Below are positions 42,127 to 51,038 of a DNA stretch of 64,000 nucleotides, piece after piece; position 1 is the stretch's first letter, and each line of letters starts with the position of its first letter. Location of the stretch: contig CAYFUH010000001.1 in the NCBI GenBank assembly GCA_964346355.1, positions 59,896 through 123,895 on the forward strand, given 5' to 3'. The position numbers and the translations under genes are program-made. This DNA comes from UBA6115 sp964346355 (lineage in GTDB: Bacteria; Bacillota; Clostridia; Christensenellales; Aristaeellaceae). The notes beneath the pieces are model-generated. The model saw only the letters and a list, made by a program, of their open reading frames with translations, was not told where the DNA came from and did not search any database.

Positions 42127-42690
42127 TCAGGCCGTCAAATGCTCTATTAAAATCTTTGTGCCAATGATGACCAAGGCAAGGCCGCCCACCAGCTGCGCTT
42201 TGGACTGCAGTTTAGTGCCATAGCGTTTGCCCAGTTTAAACCCAATGAAGCTAAGTGTGAGCGTGATGCAGCCAATGAGCAGGATGGCCAGCCAGATATT
42301 CAGATCAAGCACCGCCAGGGCGATGCCCGCAGCCAGGGCGTCGATGCTGGTCGCGATGCCCAGCAGCATCAGCTCCATAAAATGCAGTGGGGTACAGACC
42401 AATTCCTCTCCCCTGCTCTTCCAGGCTTCATACACCAGTTTGATACCGATGAAGCCCAGCAAACCAAAGGCGATAAAATGATCCACCGATTCGATGTATT
42501 CCTTAAACCGACTGCCAAAGAACCAGCCGATCAGCGGCATCAAGGCCTGATAAAACCCAAAGGTAACGGCCACAGCAAGGCTTTCTCCCCTGTCCTTCAA
42601 CTCTGACAGGCAGGCACCTTTGCACAGTGCCACCGCGAACGCGTCCATGGACAGCGCCACTGCAAGGGTAATCATTTCGTACAGGGTCAT
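42127..42690 (-). CDS. mntP: Manganese efflux pump MntP
   Basis: 187 residues, six predicted membrane helices. The paired motifs SMDAFAVALCKG and SIDALAAGIAL, with membrane Asp residues, mark the MntP (DUF204) family. It exports Mn2+ and protects from manganese excess. A good promoter with an inverted repeat over the -35 lies upstream, suggesting metal- or stress-controlled repression. I see no yybP-ykoY manganese riboswitch in the leader, which is too short for one. Confidence 0.9.
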   Translation of the reverse strand: MTLYEMITLAVALSMDAFAVALCKGACLSELKDRGESLAVAVTFGFYQALMPLIGWFFGSRFKEYIESVDHFIAFGLLGFIGIKLVYEAWKSRGEELVCTPLHFMELMLLGIATSIDALAAGIALAVLDLNIWLAILLIGCITLTLSFIGFKLGKRYGTKLQSKAQLVGGLALVIIGTKILIEHLTA

Positions 42691-42717
42691 TGCGTTCCTC
42701 CTGGATGATACCGGTGG

Positions 42718-42746
42718 ATTGTAACAAAGCGCATGAAATGTGTCAA
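42718..42746 (-). promoter_or_regulatory. mntP promoter
   Basis: Minus strand TTGACA (42741-42746), 17 bp, TACAAT (42718-42723), 28 bp upstream of the start codon. Confidence 0.75.
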
Positions 42747-42753
42747 TTTCATG
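42732..42753. promoter_or_regulatory. Inverted repeat over the mntP -35, candidate operator
   Basis: CATGAAAT-GTGTCA-ATTTCATG: perfect 8-base arms, 6-base spacer. It covers the -35 and part of the spacer, a classic repressor position. A third TTTCAT copy lies nearby at 42771. No known consensus is recognised. Confidence 0.5.
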
Positions 42754-42911
42754 AAGGAATCTTTCATTTCAATTGATTATAATTTGCCCATATGATAAAC
42801 TTGCCTTGTTGGTTCAGGAATTGAATGCATGAAATGGATTCGTCCTGACGTTTAATGTATGAGCAGACATTTTCTGCCTTGAGTAAAAGACCGGAATGAG
42901 GATGGTATTGT

Positions 42912-44348
42912 ATGGATCGGAAAAAACTGAAGCAATTCACCCGGTTGACAGCCCTGTTTTTGTTGGTTGTCCTGTTGGCCGGTTGTACAGCCACGCCGGA
43001 TACCACGACCAACACTCAAAACGGCGCTGGCGGGGATTTGGACAATGTGCCCTTCCCAATTAAAGGAACGGCAACGCCGGTAGTCAGTGACGCGCCGGAA
43101 GCAACCACTACCAGCGGCATCATCAACTTACCGCAGGGCACTTTGACGAGCGATCAGCCCTCTGCCTCCCCTGGTTGGGGCGGCTTGTTCCCCAGCGGTC
43201 AACCAGGTTACCCCACCCCTACACCAACTCCCTGGGGCGGCATTGCCACCATCACCAGCCCGCCGCCAAGCGCTTCCCCAACACCAACACCTTTCCTGTT
43301 GAAACTGGGCGCGACCGGGCCTGAGGTGAAAAAGCTCCAGCAACGTTTGAAGGACCTGCGTTATCTTGCCGGTTCTGCGGACGGCGATTTTGGCCAGGCA
43401 ACCGAAGCCGCGCTGAAAGCCTTCCAGTCCCGCAACAAGTTGTCAGTGGATGGCATCGCCGGCCAGCAGACCTTAAATCGTCTCAACTCCTCTGCCGCGC
43501 TGCCTGCGCGTCCCACGCCCAGCCCCACGCCAAGGGCTACTGCAACCCCGGTGATTCGCGACAATGTTTACTTGAAGGTGGGCTCCTCCGGCTCTGATGT
43601 GCGCAAATTGCAAGCACGCCTGATTGAGTTGGGCTATCTGTCCGGCACACCCAACGGAGAGTTTGATTCGGTCACGGAAGCCGCGGTCATCGCTTTCCAG
43701 AACAGGAACACATCCTACTCTGACGGCATCGCTGGCAAATTGACGCTGCAGAAGCTGTACTCCTCCTCCGCCAAGCGGACATCCACTTCCGTTGGTATCA
43801 TTGGCACCTCCATCAAGCGCGGGGACAAAAACTCCGCCATGGTACGCCGCATTCAGCAGCGCCTGAAGGACTTGCGCTACTACACCGGCAGCGTTGACGG
43901 GGATTTTGGCGCCTCCACCGAGGCGGCTGTCAAAGCCTTCCAAAGCGCCAACCGCCTGGTTCCGGACGGCAGGGTGGGCTCCAATACCTCAGAAGTCTTG
44001 TTCAGCTCAAAGGCCATTGGGGCTGGTTCACAGGTAACCCCAACCCCAGCACCGGGTGAGTCCGGCGGGATGCCGACGCGCATTCCCCATTACACCAATG
44101 TTACCCCCAACCCGGATGGCGACTATGTCTCCCTGCGCGAGGGCGAAAGCGGCGAGTTGGTCCGTATCCTGCAGCAGGCCTTGAAGGACCAGGGGTTCTA
44201 TAAGGGCACAGTGGACGGCAAGTTTGGCTATGAAACCACACTGGCTGTCAAAGCCTTCCAGCGCTCCCGCGGTCTTTCCGTGGATGGGGTAGCCGGCAAA
44301 GGCACACAACGCTATTTGTACCAGGGCAACTTCCCGGCTGGCTCATAA
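42912..44348 (+). CDS. Lipoprotein with four peptidoglycan-binding repeats
   Basis: 478 residues. The signal peptide ends in the lipobox LLAGC, so it is probably lipid-anchored at the membrane. A Pro/Thr/Ser-rich spacer (about 25-135) leads to four PG_binding_1 modules (about 135-195, 220-280, 295-360, 410-475), each with the pattern LQQRLKDLxY...DGxFG...AVKAFQ. Linkers between modules are Pro/Thr/Ser rich. No catalytic domain is present, so it probably tethers or spaces rather than cuts the wall. It stands alone between mntP and ftsY with its own terminator. Confidence 0.93.
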   Translation: MDRKKLKQFTRLTALFLLVVLLAGCTATPDTTTNTQNGAGGDLDNVPFPIKGTATPVVSDAPEATTTSGIINLPQGTLTSDQPSASPGWGGLFPSGQPGYPTPTPTPWGGIATITSPPPSASPTPTPFLLKLGATGPEVKKLQQRLKDLRYLAGSADGDFGQATEAALKAFQSRNKLSVDGIAGQQTLNRLNSSAALPARPTPSPTPRATATPVIRDNVYLKVGSSGSDVRKLQARLIELGYLSGTPNGEFDSVTEAAVIAFQNRNTSYSDGIAGKLTLQKLYSSSAKRTSTSVGIIGTSIKRGDKNSAMVRRIQQRLKDLRYYTGSVDGDFGASTEAAVKAFQSANRLVPDGRVGSNTSEVLFSSKAIGAGSQVTPTPAPGESGGMPTRIPHYTNVTPNPDGDYVSLREGESGELVRILQQALKDQGFYKGTVDGKFGYETTLAVKAFQRSRGLSVDGVAGKGTQRYLYQGNFPAGS

Positions 44349-44366
44349 GCGATTCATTCATAAAAC

Positions 44367-44399
44367 AAAGCCCGCGATCTTCATTAGAAAGCGGGCTTT
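44367..44399. terminator. Bidirectional terminator between lipoprotein gene and ftsY
   Basis: AAAGCCCGC (44367-44375) pairs with GCGGGCTTT (44391-44399), followed by TT on the plus strand and preceded by an A-rich tract for the minus strand. Confidence 0.88.
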
Positions 44400-44417
44400 T
44401 TCATGTTAATATTGAAA

Positions 44418-45317
44418 TTAGAACAGGGCTTCCACAAACTCCTGCGCGTTGAAGGATTGCAAATCATCAATGCCTTCACCAACACCGACATACCAAACCG
44501 GCACGTTCAGCTCCTGGCGGATGGCCAGCGCGATACCGCCCTTGGCGGTGCCGTCCAGCTTGGTCAGGATAATGCCGTTGATGTCCGCCACTTCCTTGAA
44601 CATCTTGGCCTGGTTTAAGCCGTTTTGTCCTGTGGTGGCATCCAGCACCAGCATGCTGCGGACAGCTGCCTCTGGGAATTCCCGGTTGATAATCCGGCGG
44701 ATTTTGGCCAGCTCGTCCATCAGGTTCTTTTTGTTGTGCAGCCTGCCTGCGGTATCCACAATCAACAAATCGGTGTTGCGTGCCTTCGCTGAGGTGATCG
44801 CGTCAAATACCACAGCGGCAGGATCTGCCCCATGCTGTTGTTTGATGAGCGGGACATCCGCGCGCTCCGCCCACACCTGCAATTGGTCATCCGCAGCAGC
44901 GCGGAAGGTATCTGCGGCAGCCAGCATCACGCTGCGGCCCACTTCCTTAAAGCGCAGCGCCAGTTTACCAACAGTTGTCGTTTTGCCAACACCGTTGACG
45001 CCGACCACCAGCATCACCATCGGCCAATGAAGCGGCGGGCGCGGGATGTTCATCTCCTCCACCATGATCTGCTTAAGCAAATCCTTGGCGAGTTCAGCAT
45101 CTTTGACCTTTTGCGCTGTCACCTTTTCCTTGAGCGCGTCAATCATCTTGGTCGCTGCCGCGACGCCGGCATCGCTTAAAATCAGGATATCGGTTAATTC
45201 CTCATAAAAATCGTCATCAATGACTTGGGTTGTTTTTGTCAGCTCATCAATCCGGTCTGACATCTGTCCCCGGGTCTTGCTGAGGCCTTGTTTGAGCCTT
45301 GCGAAAAAACCAGACAT
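44418..45317 (-). CDS. ftsY: Signal recognition particle receptor FtsY
   Basis: 299 residues. SRP receptor GTPase; docks SRP-ribosome complexes at the membrane. NG domain: GVNGVGKTTTVGKLA (G1), DTAGRLHNK (G3), TKLDGTAKGG (G4/closing loop). The acidic A domain of enterobacterial FtsY is absent, as usual in Gram-positive bacteria. It lies 11 bp after smc; GGAGGG precedes the start. Last gene of the plsX-acpP-rnc-smc-ftsY operon. Confidence 0.97.
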   Translation of the reverse strand: MSGFFARLKQGLSKTRGQMSDRIDELTKTTQVIDDDFYEELTDILILSDAGVAAATKMIDALKEKVTAQKVKDAELAKDLLKQIMVEEMNIPRPPLHWPMVMLVVGVNGVGKTTTVGKLALRFKEVGRSVMLAAADTFRAAADDQLQVWAERADVPLIKQQHGADPAAVVFDAITSAKARNTDLLIVDTAGRLHNKKNLMDELAKIRRIINREFPEAAVRSMLVLDATTGQNGLNQAKMFKEVADINGIILTKLDGTAKGGIALAIRQELNVPVWYVGVGEGIDDLQSFNAQEFVEALF

Positions 45318-45328
45318 GGTGCCCTCCT

Positions 45329-48300
45329 TTATGCTGTGTATTCCTGCAGGTTGACCGCGATCATATCCGACACGCCTTTTTCGCGCATCGTGACACCATA
45401 GAGCATATCACAGCTTTCCATGGTGCCTTTGCGGTGGGTAATCACGATGAATTGCGTGCCTTTGGCGTACTCTGCCAGGTACTCAGCGAAGCTGTAGATG
45501 TTGGCGTCGTCCAATGCTGCCTCAATCTCATCCAGAATGCAAAACGGGGTGGGTTTAAGCTTGAGCATGGCAAACAGAATGGAAATCGCCGTTAACGTAC
45601 GCTCTCCACCGGAAAGCAAAGACAGCAGCTGCAGTTTCTTGCCCGGCGGCTGCGCCTTGATGTTGATTTCACAATCCAAAGGCTGGCTGGGATCCGCCAG
45701 GCTGAGGCTGGCCTGCCCGCCGTTAAACAGACGCTTGAAGGTTTCCCCGAAGTATTCGTTTAACAGGGCGAATTCACGCAGAAATTGCTTTTCCATCTGC
45801 CCTTCCAGGCGTTTGATGAGGCTGTGCAGATCCTCCCGCGCCTTTTCGGCATCGTTCTTCTGAACGGTCAACTCATCAAACCGCGCCTTGGTTTGTGCGT
45901 ACTCATCCAGCGCATGGATGTTGATGGCGCCCATCTCCTTAATTTCCCGCCTGATATCTGCAGCTTCCCGCTCACCGGCAGGCAGATCAAAGCGTTCTTC
46001 CGTTTTAAAGGTAAGCGCTGTGGCATAGGTTAACTCATGTGTATGGAAAAGGGTTGCCGTCATGGCGTTGAGCTCTTCCTGGAGCCTGGTCAGGCTGATT
46101 TCGCTCTTGTGCAGCTTCTGGCTGTCCTCGCTGAGGCTGCGGTGCGTCTGCTCCGTCAACTCAACCAGTTGCCGGGCATTGGCGTTTAAGGCGCGCCGGT
46201 CGGCCTCCGCTTGTACCGCGACCGCCCGGGTCTCCTCTGCCTGTTTTTGCAGAAAACTTGTTTTGTCCGCCAATTGTTCTTGCTTCGCAGATTCATCCTT
46301 GATTTTTTGCTGTAATGCTTCCCCTTGCTGTGTGAGGCGATCATGCCGGGCTGTTAAGGTGCCCAGCTCCTTTTCAAACCGCTGCCTGTCACGCTGCAAC
46401 AAGTCCAGGCGGTGCGACAGCTGCAGGTGCGCTTCCCGCTTTTGCTCAAGTATCAAACGCGCACTTTCTGTCGCCTCCCTTGCCTGCGCGAGCTCTTCCT
46501 TCAGGCGGTTTTCATCCTGTGTCATTTTCTCCTGGCTGTGGTCAATCTCCCGGCTGGCGACATCCGCCTGGTCCAAATCTTGCGCAAGCTCCGCAATCAT
46601 GGCCGCCAATTGCTCCTTGGCGTCCAGGAACTGTGCCAGCTGCTGCTGTGCCACTGCAAGGCGTTCCGCAGCCTGCTTGACTTGCTCTTCCTCCCGCGCG
46701 ATGCCAATTTCTTCATCCTGGGTGTGCAAACGCTCCGCGCGGACCTGCTCTTCCAAGTCCAAAACAGCCTGGCGTGCTGTGCTGAGGTTTTCCTGCAGCG
46801 TTTTCAAAGCGACCATCCGGTTGTTCAAGGACTCCGCCAGCTCCTTGATCTCACGCTCACGGCCCAGCAAGCTGACTGTTTTACTTTGAATGGATCCGCC
46901 CGTCATCGCGCCGCCAGCGCGCATGACATCGCCCTGCAAGGTCACCACATGGAAGGATTGGCGTGAAGCGCGTGAAATGGCAATGGCCGCGTCCAAATCC
47001 CGCGCGACAACGGTACGCCCCAAAAGCGACGCGATAATACCCTGATACTGCGCGTCATAGTGGATCAATTCACTGGCGACACCCAGACAACCCGGCAGGT
47101 TGAGGGCATTGCGCTCCTGAGCGTTCAGGCTGCGGCCATTCACCGCGCTGATGGGCAGGAAGGTGGTGCGTCCGAAGCGGTTTTGCCGCAGGTAGTTGAT
47201 CAACTCCTGCGCGGTTTCCTCATCCTGGGTGACAATGTTTTGCAAACTGCCGCCCAGCACCATTTCCATGGCTGTTTCCAGCTCCTTGGGCACATCAATT
47301 AAATGCGCTACAGCACCATGCACGCGCGGGTTGCCTTCCGCATACTTCAACGCTTGTCGAACCGGCTGGAAGAAGCCTTCATGCGCCTTTGACAACTCAT
47401 CCATCGCCTGATGACGCGCTTTATCACGCTGAATTGCCTGGGTCAACTCATCCAAACGGGCTTGCGCTTGATGCGCATTTTCTCTGGCTGATTGCAGGGA
47501 TTGTTCTGTCTTATTCAGGTGCGCGCGCAGGCCGTCCACAGCCTGCCTGGTTTCTTTTAGTTTTAATGAAGCGGCAGCCTCTGCTTGCTCCGCCAGTTTT
47601 ACTGCCTCATTCAGCCCTGGTTCGGCGCCCACAATCTCTGCCATGCGGGATTGCGACTGTTGCAGCATTGCCTGTTGACGCGCGTGGCGCTCACGGGTTT
47701 CTGCCCTGGCATTTGCAGACTGCAGCATCAAGCCGCGGTGGTGATCCAGGGCGTTTTCTATTCTATTTTCAGCCTGTTGGGCGGCGTTGGTCTGCTTTGT
47801 CGCGTCATCCAGGTCTGATTGTGCATCAAAAAGCAGCTGGCTGTTTTGCGCCTCATCCGTGCTGGACTGATTGCGCATGTTCTCCAGCTCATGAATCTCT
47901 CCGATGATTGCTTGTATACTCTCCGAAACGCGGCCCAGTTCTTCCTGCGCGTTTGTGAGCGTCTGCGCGCTGCGCTCCGCCTGCACCAATTGCTCCCGTA
48001 AAGCGCTTTCCTGCTCCTGCAGCAGCGCGCTTTGGGTGTCCGCGTCCTTCTCCGCATCAAACAGGCGTGCTTCCAGCTCTTTGCGCTGGGCTTGATAGCC
48101 TGCGATGTCCCGCTCGTGCTGCGCAATCAAATCCCGGATGCCTTGCTGGTTTTCCTGCAGGGTATCAATCCGCTTGGTCAGCCTGTCGTGCCGGGCTAAA
48201 TAAATATTGGCATCCAGCGCTTTGAGTTTCGCGCTCAAAGCCATATAAGCCCGCGCGGTCTCGCTCTGCTCGCGCAAAGGCTCAATGCGACTGCCCAGCT

Positions 48301-48889
48301 CCTCCAGCAGGTCACCTACACGCAGCAGGTTCTCCTGGGTGCGCGTCAGCTTGCGCTCCGCCTCCTCTTTGCGGGACCGGTAACCGATGATGCCGGCTGC
48401 TTCCTCAAAAGCCGCCCTGCGCTCATCCCCTCGGCCTGACAAAATGACATCAATATTACCTTGGCCAATGATGGAATACCCTTCCCGGCCAATGCCTGTA
48501 TCATGGAAGAGCTCCACAATGTCGCGCAGGCGGCAGGACTTTTTGTTGAGGTAGTATTCGCCCTCGCCGGTGCGGTAGGCGCGGCGGGTTACCATCACCT
48601 CGCTCTGCGGGTTTTTGAGTTGACCGTCCTCGTTCTCAAAAATGAGCGAGACCTCGCAATATGGCATAGGCCTGCGTTTTTGTGTGCCCGCGAAGATGAC
48701 GTCCTGCATCTTGGCGCCGCGAAGCGCTTTGGCGCTCTGTTCGCCCAGCACCCAACGCACCGCATCGGCGATATTGCTTTTGCCCGAGCCATTGGGGCCC
48801 ACAATGCCGGTGATGCCCTCATCAAAGCGGATATCCGTGCGCTGAGGGAAGGATTTGAAGCCATAGATTTCAAGCCTGGTCAGCTTCAT
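45329..48889 (-). CDS. smc: Chromosome segregation protein SMC
   Basis: 1186 residues. ATPase of the bacterial condensin, working with ScpA/B (not in the window). Head motifs: Walker A GPNGSGKSNIADA at the N-terminus; signature LSGGERTLTAISILF and Walker B FCILDEIEAALDD at the C-terminus. Two long coiled coils (about 170-500 and 670-1020), rich in Glu/Gln/Ala, flank a hinge (about 510-640: VHGAVAHLIDVPKELETAME). The start overlaps rnc by 20 bp. Full length, no frameshift seen. Confidence 0.98.
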   Translation of the reverse strand: MKLTRLEIYGFKSFPQRTDIRFDEGITGIVGPNGSGKSNIADAVRWVLGEQSAKALRGAKMQDVIFAGTQKRRPMPYCEVSLIFENEDGQLKNPQSEVMVTRRAYRTGEGEYYLNKKSCRLRDIVELFHDTGIGREGYSIIGQGNIDVILSGRGDERRAAFEEAAGIIGYRSRKEEAERKLTRTQENLLRVGDLLEELGSRIEPLREQSETARAYMALSAKLKALDANIYLARHDRLTKRIDTLQENQQGIRDLIAQHERDIAGYQAQRKELEARLFDAEKDADTQSALLQEQESALREQLVQAERSAQTLTNAQEELGRVSESIQAIIGEIHELENMRNQSSTDEAQNSQLLFDAQSDLDDATKQTNAAQQAENRIENALDHHRGLMLQSANARAETRERHARQQAMLQQSQSRMAEIVGAEPGLNEAVKLAEQAEAAASLKLKETRQAVDGLRAHLNKTEQSLQSARENAHQAQARLDELTQAIQRDKARHQAMDELSKAHEGFFQPVRQALKYAEGNPRVHGAVAHLIDVPKELETAMEMVLGGSLQNIVTQDEETAQELINYLRQNRFGRTTFLPISAVNGRSLNAQERNALNLPGCLGVASELIHYDAQYQGIIASLLGRTVVARDLDAAIAISRASRQSFHVVTLQGDVMRAGGAMTGGSIQSKTVSLLGREREIKELAESLNNRMVALKTLQENLSTARQAVLDLEEQVRAERLHTQDEEIGIAREEEQVKQAAERLAVAQQQLAQFLDAKEQLAAMIAELAQDLDQADVASREIDHSQEKMTQDENRLKEELAQAREATESARLILEQKREAHLQLSHRLDLLQRDRQRFEKELGTLTARHDRLTQQGEALQQKIKDESAKQEQLADKTSFLQKQAEETRAVAVQAEADRRALNANARQLVELTEQTHRSLSEDSQKLHKSEISLTRLQEELNAMTATLFHTHELTYATALTFKTEERFDLPAGEREAADIRREIKEMGAINIHALDEYAQTKARFDELTVQKNDAEKAREDLHSLIKRLEGQMEKQFLREFALLNEYFGETFKRLFNGGQASLSLADPSQPLDCEINIKAQPPGKKLQLLSLLSGGERTLTAISILFAMLKLKPTPFCILDEIEAALDDANIYSFAEYLAEYAKGTQFIVITHRKGTMESCDMLYGVTMREKGVSDMIAVNLQEYTA

Positions 48890-49616
48890 GGTCTTTCCCC
48901 CTTTGCTTGAGTGTGTCCAGCGCTTTCTTCGCCGCCTTTTGCTGCGCGGAGCGCTTGGTGGTGCCTGTCCCTGTTGCCAAGTGATGGCCCGCGTGCGTCA
49001 CCGCCACGGTAAATACCCGTTGATGCGGCGGGCCTTGCATGTCCAGATCCTCGTAGCTTGGTTCTGTCCCCCCGCGGGCTTGAAAATATGCCTGCAGCGC
49101 GCCCTTGGCATCCAGGCTGGCGTCCGCTTGCGTAATCAGTTGTTTGAACAACTCCTGTATCACTTTTTGCGCGGCACTTAAGCCGCCATCCAGATAGATG
49201 GCCGCCAGCACCGCCTCCAGCGCGTCAGCCAAAACCGAATCCAATTCCCTTCCGCCATCCTGCGCGAAACGTTTGTCAAGCATCAGATGCGCGCCCAGAT
49301 CAATCTGCCTGGCAACCTGGGCCAGGGTTTGCTCATTCACCAGGCGTTGGCGCCTAAAAGTCAGTTTGCCTTCGGCTTCCTTGCTTTGATGAAACAATTG
49401 CTCGCTGATGACCAATTGAAGCACCGCATCGCCCAGGAACTCCAGGCGCTGGTTGTTCCTTTTATGGTTGACGGAGGGATGGGTCAAGGCCAGTTTTAAC
49501 AGACTCTGGTCTGTAAATTGGTAGTGCACGGCGGACATCAGCTGTTGATGCCCGCTTTCCCCATCAAAAATGGCTGCCGCCTCAATGTGCGGCAGCCTTT
49601 GATCCTGTTGACTCAC
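48870..49616 (-). CDS. rnc: Ribonuclease III
   Basis: 248 residues from GTG 49616. Cuts double-stranded RNA, including rRNA precursors. The signature is NQRLEFLGDAVLQL; second acidic site in DALEAVLAAIYLDGG. The dsRNA-binding domain (about 175-240) begins GALQAYFQARGG. GTG overlaps the acpP stop (GTGA). An in-frame ATG at 49538 would give 222 residues; a strong terminator-like hairpin (49566-49597) lies between the two, so the true start is unsure. 20 bp overlap with smc at the 3' end. Confidence 0.93.
   Translation of the reverse strand: MSQQDQRLPHIEAAAIFDGESGHQQLMSAVHYQFTDQSLLKLALTHPSVNHKRNNQRLEFLGDAVLQLVISEQLFHQSKEAEGKLTFRRQRLVNEQTLAQVARQIDLGAHLMLDKRFAQDGGRELDSVLADALEAVLAAIYLDGGLSAAQKVIQELFKQLITQADASLDAKGALQAYFQARGGTEPSYEDLDMQGPPHQRVFTVAVTHAGHHLATGTGTTKRSAQQKAAKKALDTLKQRGKDHEADQA
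49566..49597 (-). terminator. Terminator-like hairpin after acpP, at the 5' end of rnc
   Basis: Minus strand GGCTGCCGC, 8-base loop, GCGGCAGCC, then ATTTTT: perfect 9-bp stem and T run. It could attenuate expression of rnc-smc-ftsY, or be an RNase III site. Confidence 0.7.
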
Positions 49617-49843
49617 CCTTGGCGTGTCTGGATGTAATCCACCACATCACCCACGGTTTTGAGTTCGGTGATGGCGCTGTCCTCAACCTGCATGTTGAAC
49701 TGATCTTCCAGGTCCATGATCAGCACCATGACATTGGCGCTGTCTGCACCCAGGTCTTCCACCAGGCGGGCGTCACGGGTTACTTTTTCTGGGTCAACTT
49801 TGAGCTGTTTTGCGATGAGGGTTGATACGTTTTCAAATACCAT
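49613..49843 (-). CDS. acpP: Acyl carrier protein
   Basis: 76 residues. Carries acyl groups on 4'-phosphopantetheine. The modified Ser lies in LGADSANVMVL; the family DSL is DSA here, a variant I recall from Clostridia. Helix II and III follow with acidic residues for partner docking. GGGAGG precedes ATG 49843. It is 15 bp downstream of plsX, the acyl-phosphate partner, in the usual phospholipid gene order; fapR, fabD and fabG are not next to it. Confidence 0.96.
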   Translation of the reverse strand: MVFENVSTLIAKQLKVDPEKVTRDARLVEDLGADSANVMVLIMDLEDQFNMQVEDSAITELKTVGDVVDYIQTRQG

Positions 49844-49858
49844 GGTTCTTCCTCCCAA

Positions 49859-50860
49859 TTAGATTGACTGTTTGACCAGTTTTTGCTCAATCGCCTCCGG
49901 GACTTTTGAGCGGATGATCAATGCTGCCTGGCGGATGGCGCCGAAGATGGCTTTCGCGTTGCTGGAGCCATGCGCTTTCACGACTGCGCCCCTGACACCC
50001 AGAAGCGGCGCGCCGCCTACCTCTGTATAGTCCATCAGTTTTTTCACACGGGCAAACGCAGGCTTGGCTAATAGTGCGCCGATCTTGCTGCGGGTATCCG
50101 CCATCAACTCCTGCTTGATCATACCCAGCAAGGTTTCAGCAACGCCCTCAGTGTACTTGAGAATAATGTTCCCGTCAAACCCATCACAGACAATGACATC
50201 CGCCTGGTCCGCCGGAATATAGCGCGCCTCCACGTTGCCCACAAAATTGATGTCTTCCTTTTTGAGCAACTGATGCGCCTCCGCATACAGCGCGTTGCCC
50301 TTTTCTTCCTCCGCGCCGTTGTTGACAAGGCCGATGCGCGGGCGGTCAATGCCCATGGTTTTCTCCATGAAGGCGTCGCCCATTAAGCCAAACTGCGCCA
50401 GGTATTCCGGCTTGCAGTCCACATTCGCGCCGCAGTCGATTAACAAAAAATGCCCCTTCTTGCCTGGCAATAGTGGTGCCAAGGCAGGCCGCTCAATCCC
50501 CGGGATACGTCCCAAGCGCAGCATTCCGCCCACTAAAACCGCCCCGGTAGAGCCGGCGGACACGAAGCCATCGGCTTCGCCTTCGCGCACCATCAGCATG
50601 CCGCGCACTATGGCGCTGTCCTTTTTTTGGCGGATAGCCAGGGCGGGCGACTCATTATTGGTGATGATTTCCGGCGCGTTCAGCACCACGAGGCGCTCCT
50701 TCACATCCTCCGCGTTGTTGATATATGGCGCAATCTGGTTGGGATCGCCTGCCAAAATGATGGTGAGGTCCAAATCAGCGCGCAGTGCCAAAAGCGCCCC
50801 TTCACAGGTTGCCTGCGGCGCATTGTCGCCCCCCATCGCATCCAGTACAATTTTGATCAT
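49859..50860 (-). CDS. plsX: Phosphate acyltransferase PlsX
   Basis: 333 residues. Converts acyl-ACP to acyl phosphate for phosphatidic acid synthesis. Blocks: KIVLDAMGGDNAP at the N-terminus, FVSAGSTGAVL, LIDCGANVDCKPE and CDGFDGNIILKYTEG. ATG 50860 follows GGAGG by six bases. First gene of the operon to ftsY, with its own promoter. Confidence 0.97.
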   Translation of the reverse strand: MIKIVLDAMGGDNAPQATCEGALLALRADLDLTIILAGDPNQIAPYINNAEDVKERLVVLNAPEIITNNESPALAIRQKKDSAIVRGMLMVREGEADGFVSAGSTGAVLVGGMLRLGRIPGIERPALAPLLPGKKGHFLLIDCGANVDCKPEYLAQFGLMGDAFMEKTMGIDRPRIGLVNNGAEEEKGNALYAEAHQLLKKEDINFVGNVEARYIPADQADVIVCDGFDGNIILKYTEGVAETLLGMIKQELMADTRSKIGALLAKPAFARVKKLMDYTEVGGAPLLGVRGAVVKAHGSSNAKAIFGAIRQAALIIRSKVPEAIEQKLVKQSI

Positions 50861-50890
50861 CCGCTTCCTCCAAAGCCAAAAGATGGCTGT

Positions 50891-50920
50891 ATTATACCAC
50901 CTGTATACCCTGGCGGGCAA
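50891..50920 (-). promoter_or_regulatory. plsX operon promoter
   Basis: Minus strand TTGCCC (50915-50920), 18 bp, TATAAT (50891-50896), 30 bp upstream of plsX. No FapR-type operator is recognised. Confidence 0.65.
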
Positions 50921-50957
50921 TGAAAAGACATCTTGAGAATGACGCCTTATCGTATGC

Positions 50958-50986
50958 TTGTAATTAACTGTGTTTTTCTGTATAAT
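50958..50986 (+). promoter_or_regulatory. darA operon promoter
   Basis: TTGTAA (50958-50963), 17 bp, TATAAT (50981-50986). A small hairpin GCGGAG-AACG-CTCCGC (51002-51017) lies in the leader just ahead of the ribosome binding site. Confidence 0.75.
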
Positions 50987-51038
50987 TACTGTAAGCAAAA
51001 AGCGGAGAACGCTCCGCCAAGCAAAAGGAGGCCAGCCA

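Noticed and set aside
42691..42911. Possible yybP-ykoY manganese riboswitch for mntP
   Set aside because: The promoter lies only 28 bp from the start codon and the motif is not recognisable.
46062..46889. Ser/Cys-rich open frame antisense to smc
   Set aside because: Reverse complement of a Glu/Gln-rich coiled coil gives Ser/Cys/Leu runs; no start signal.
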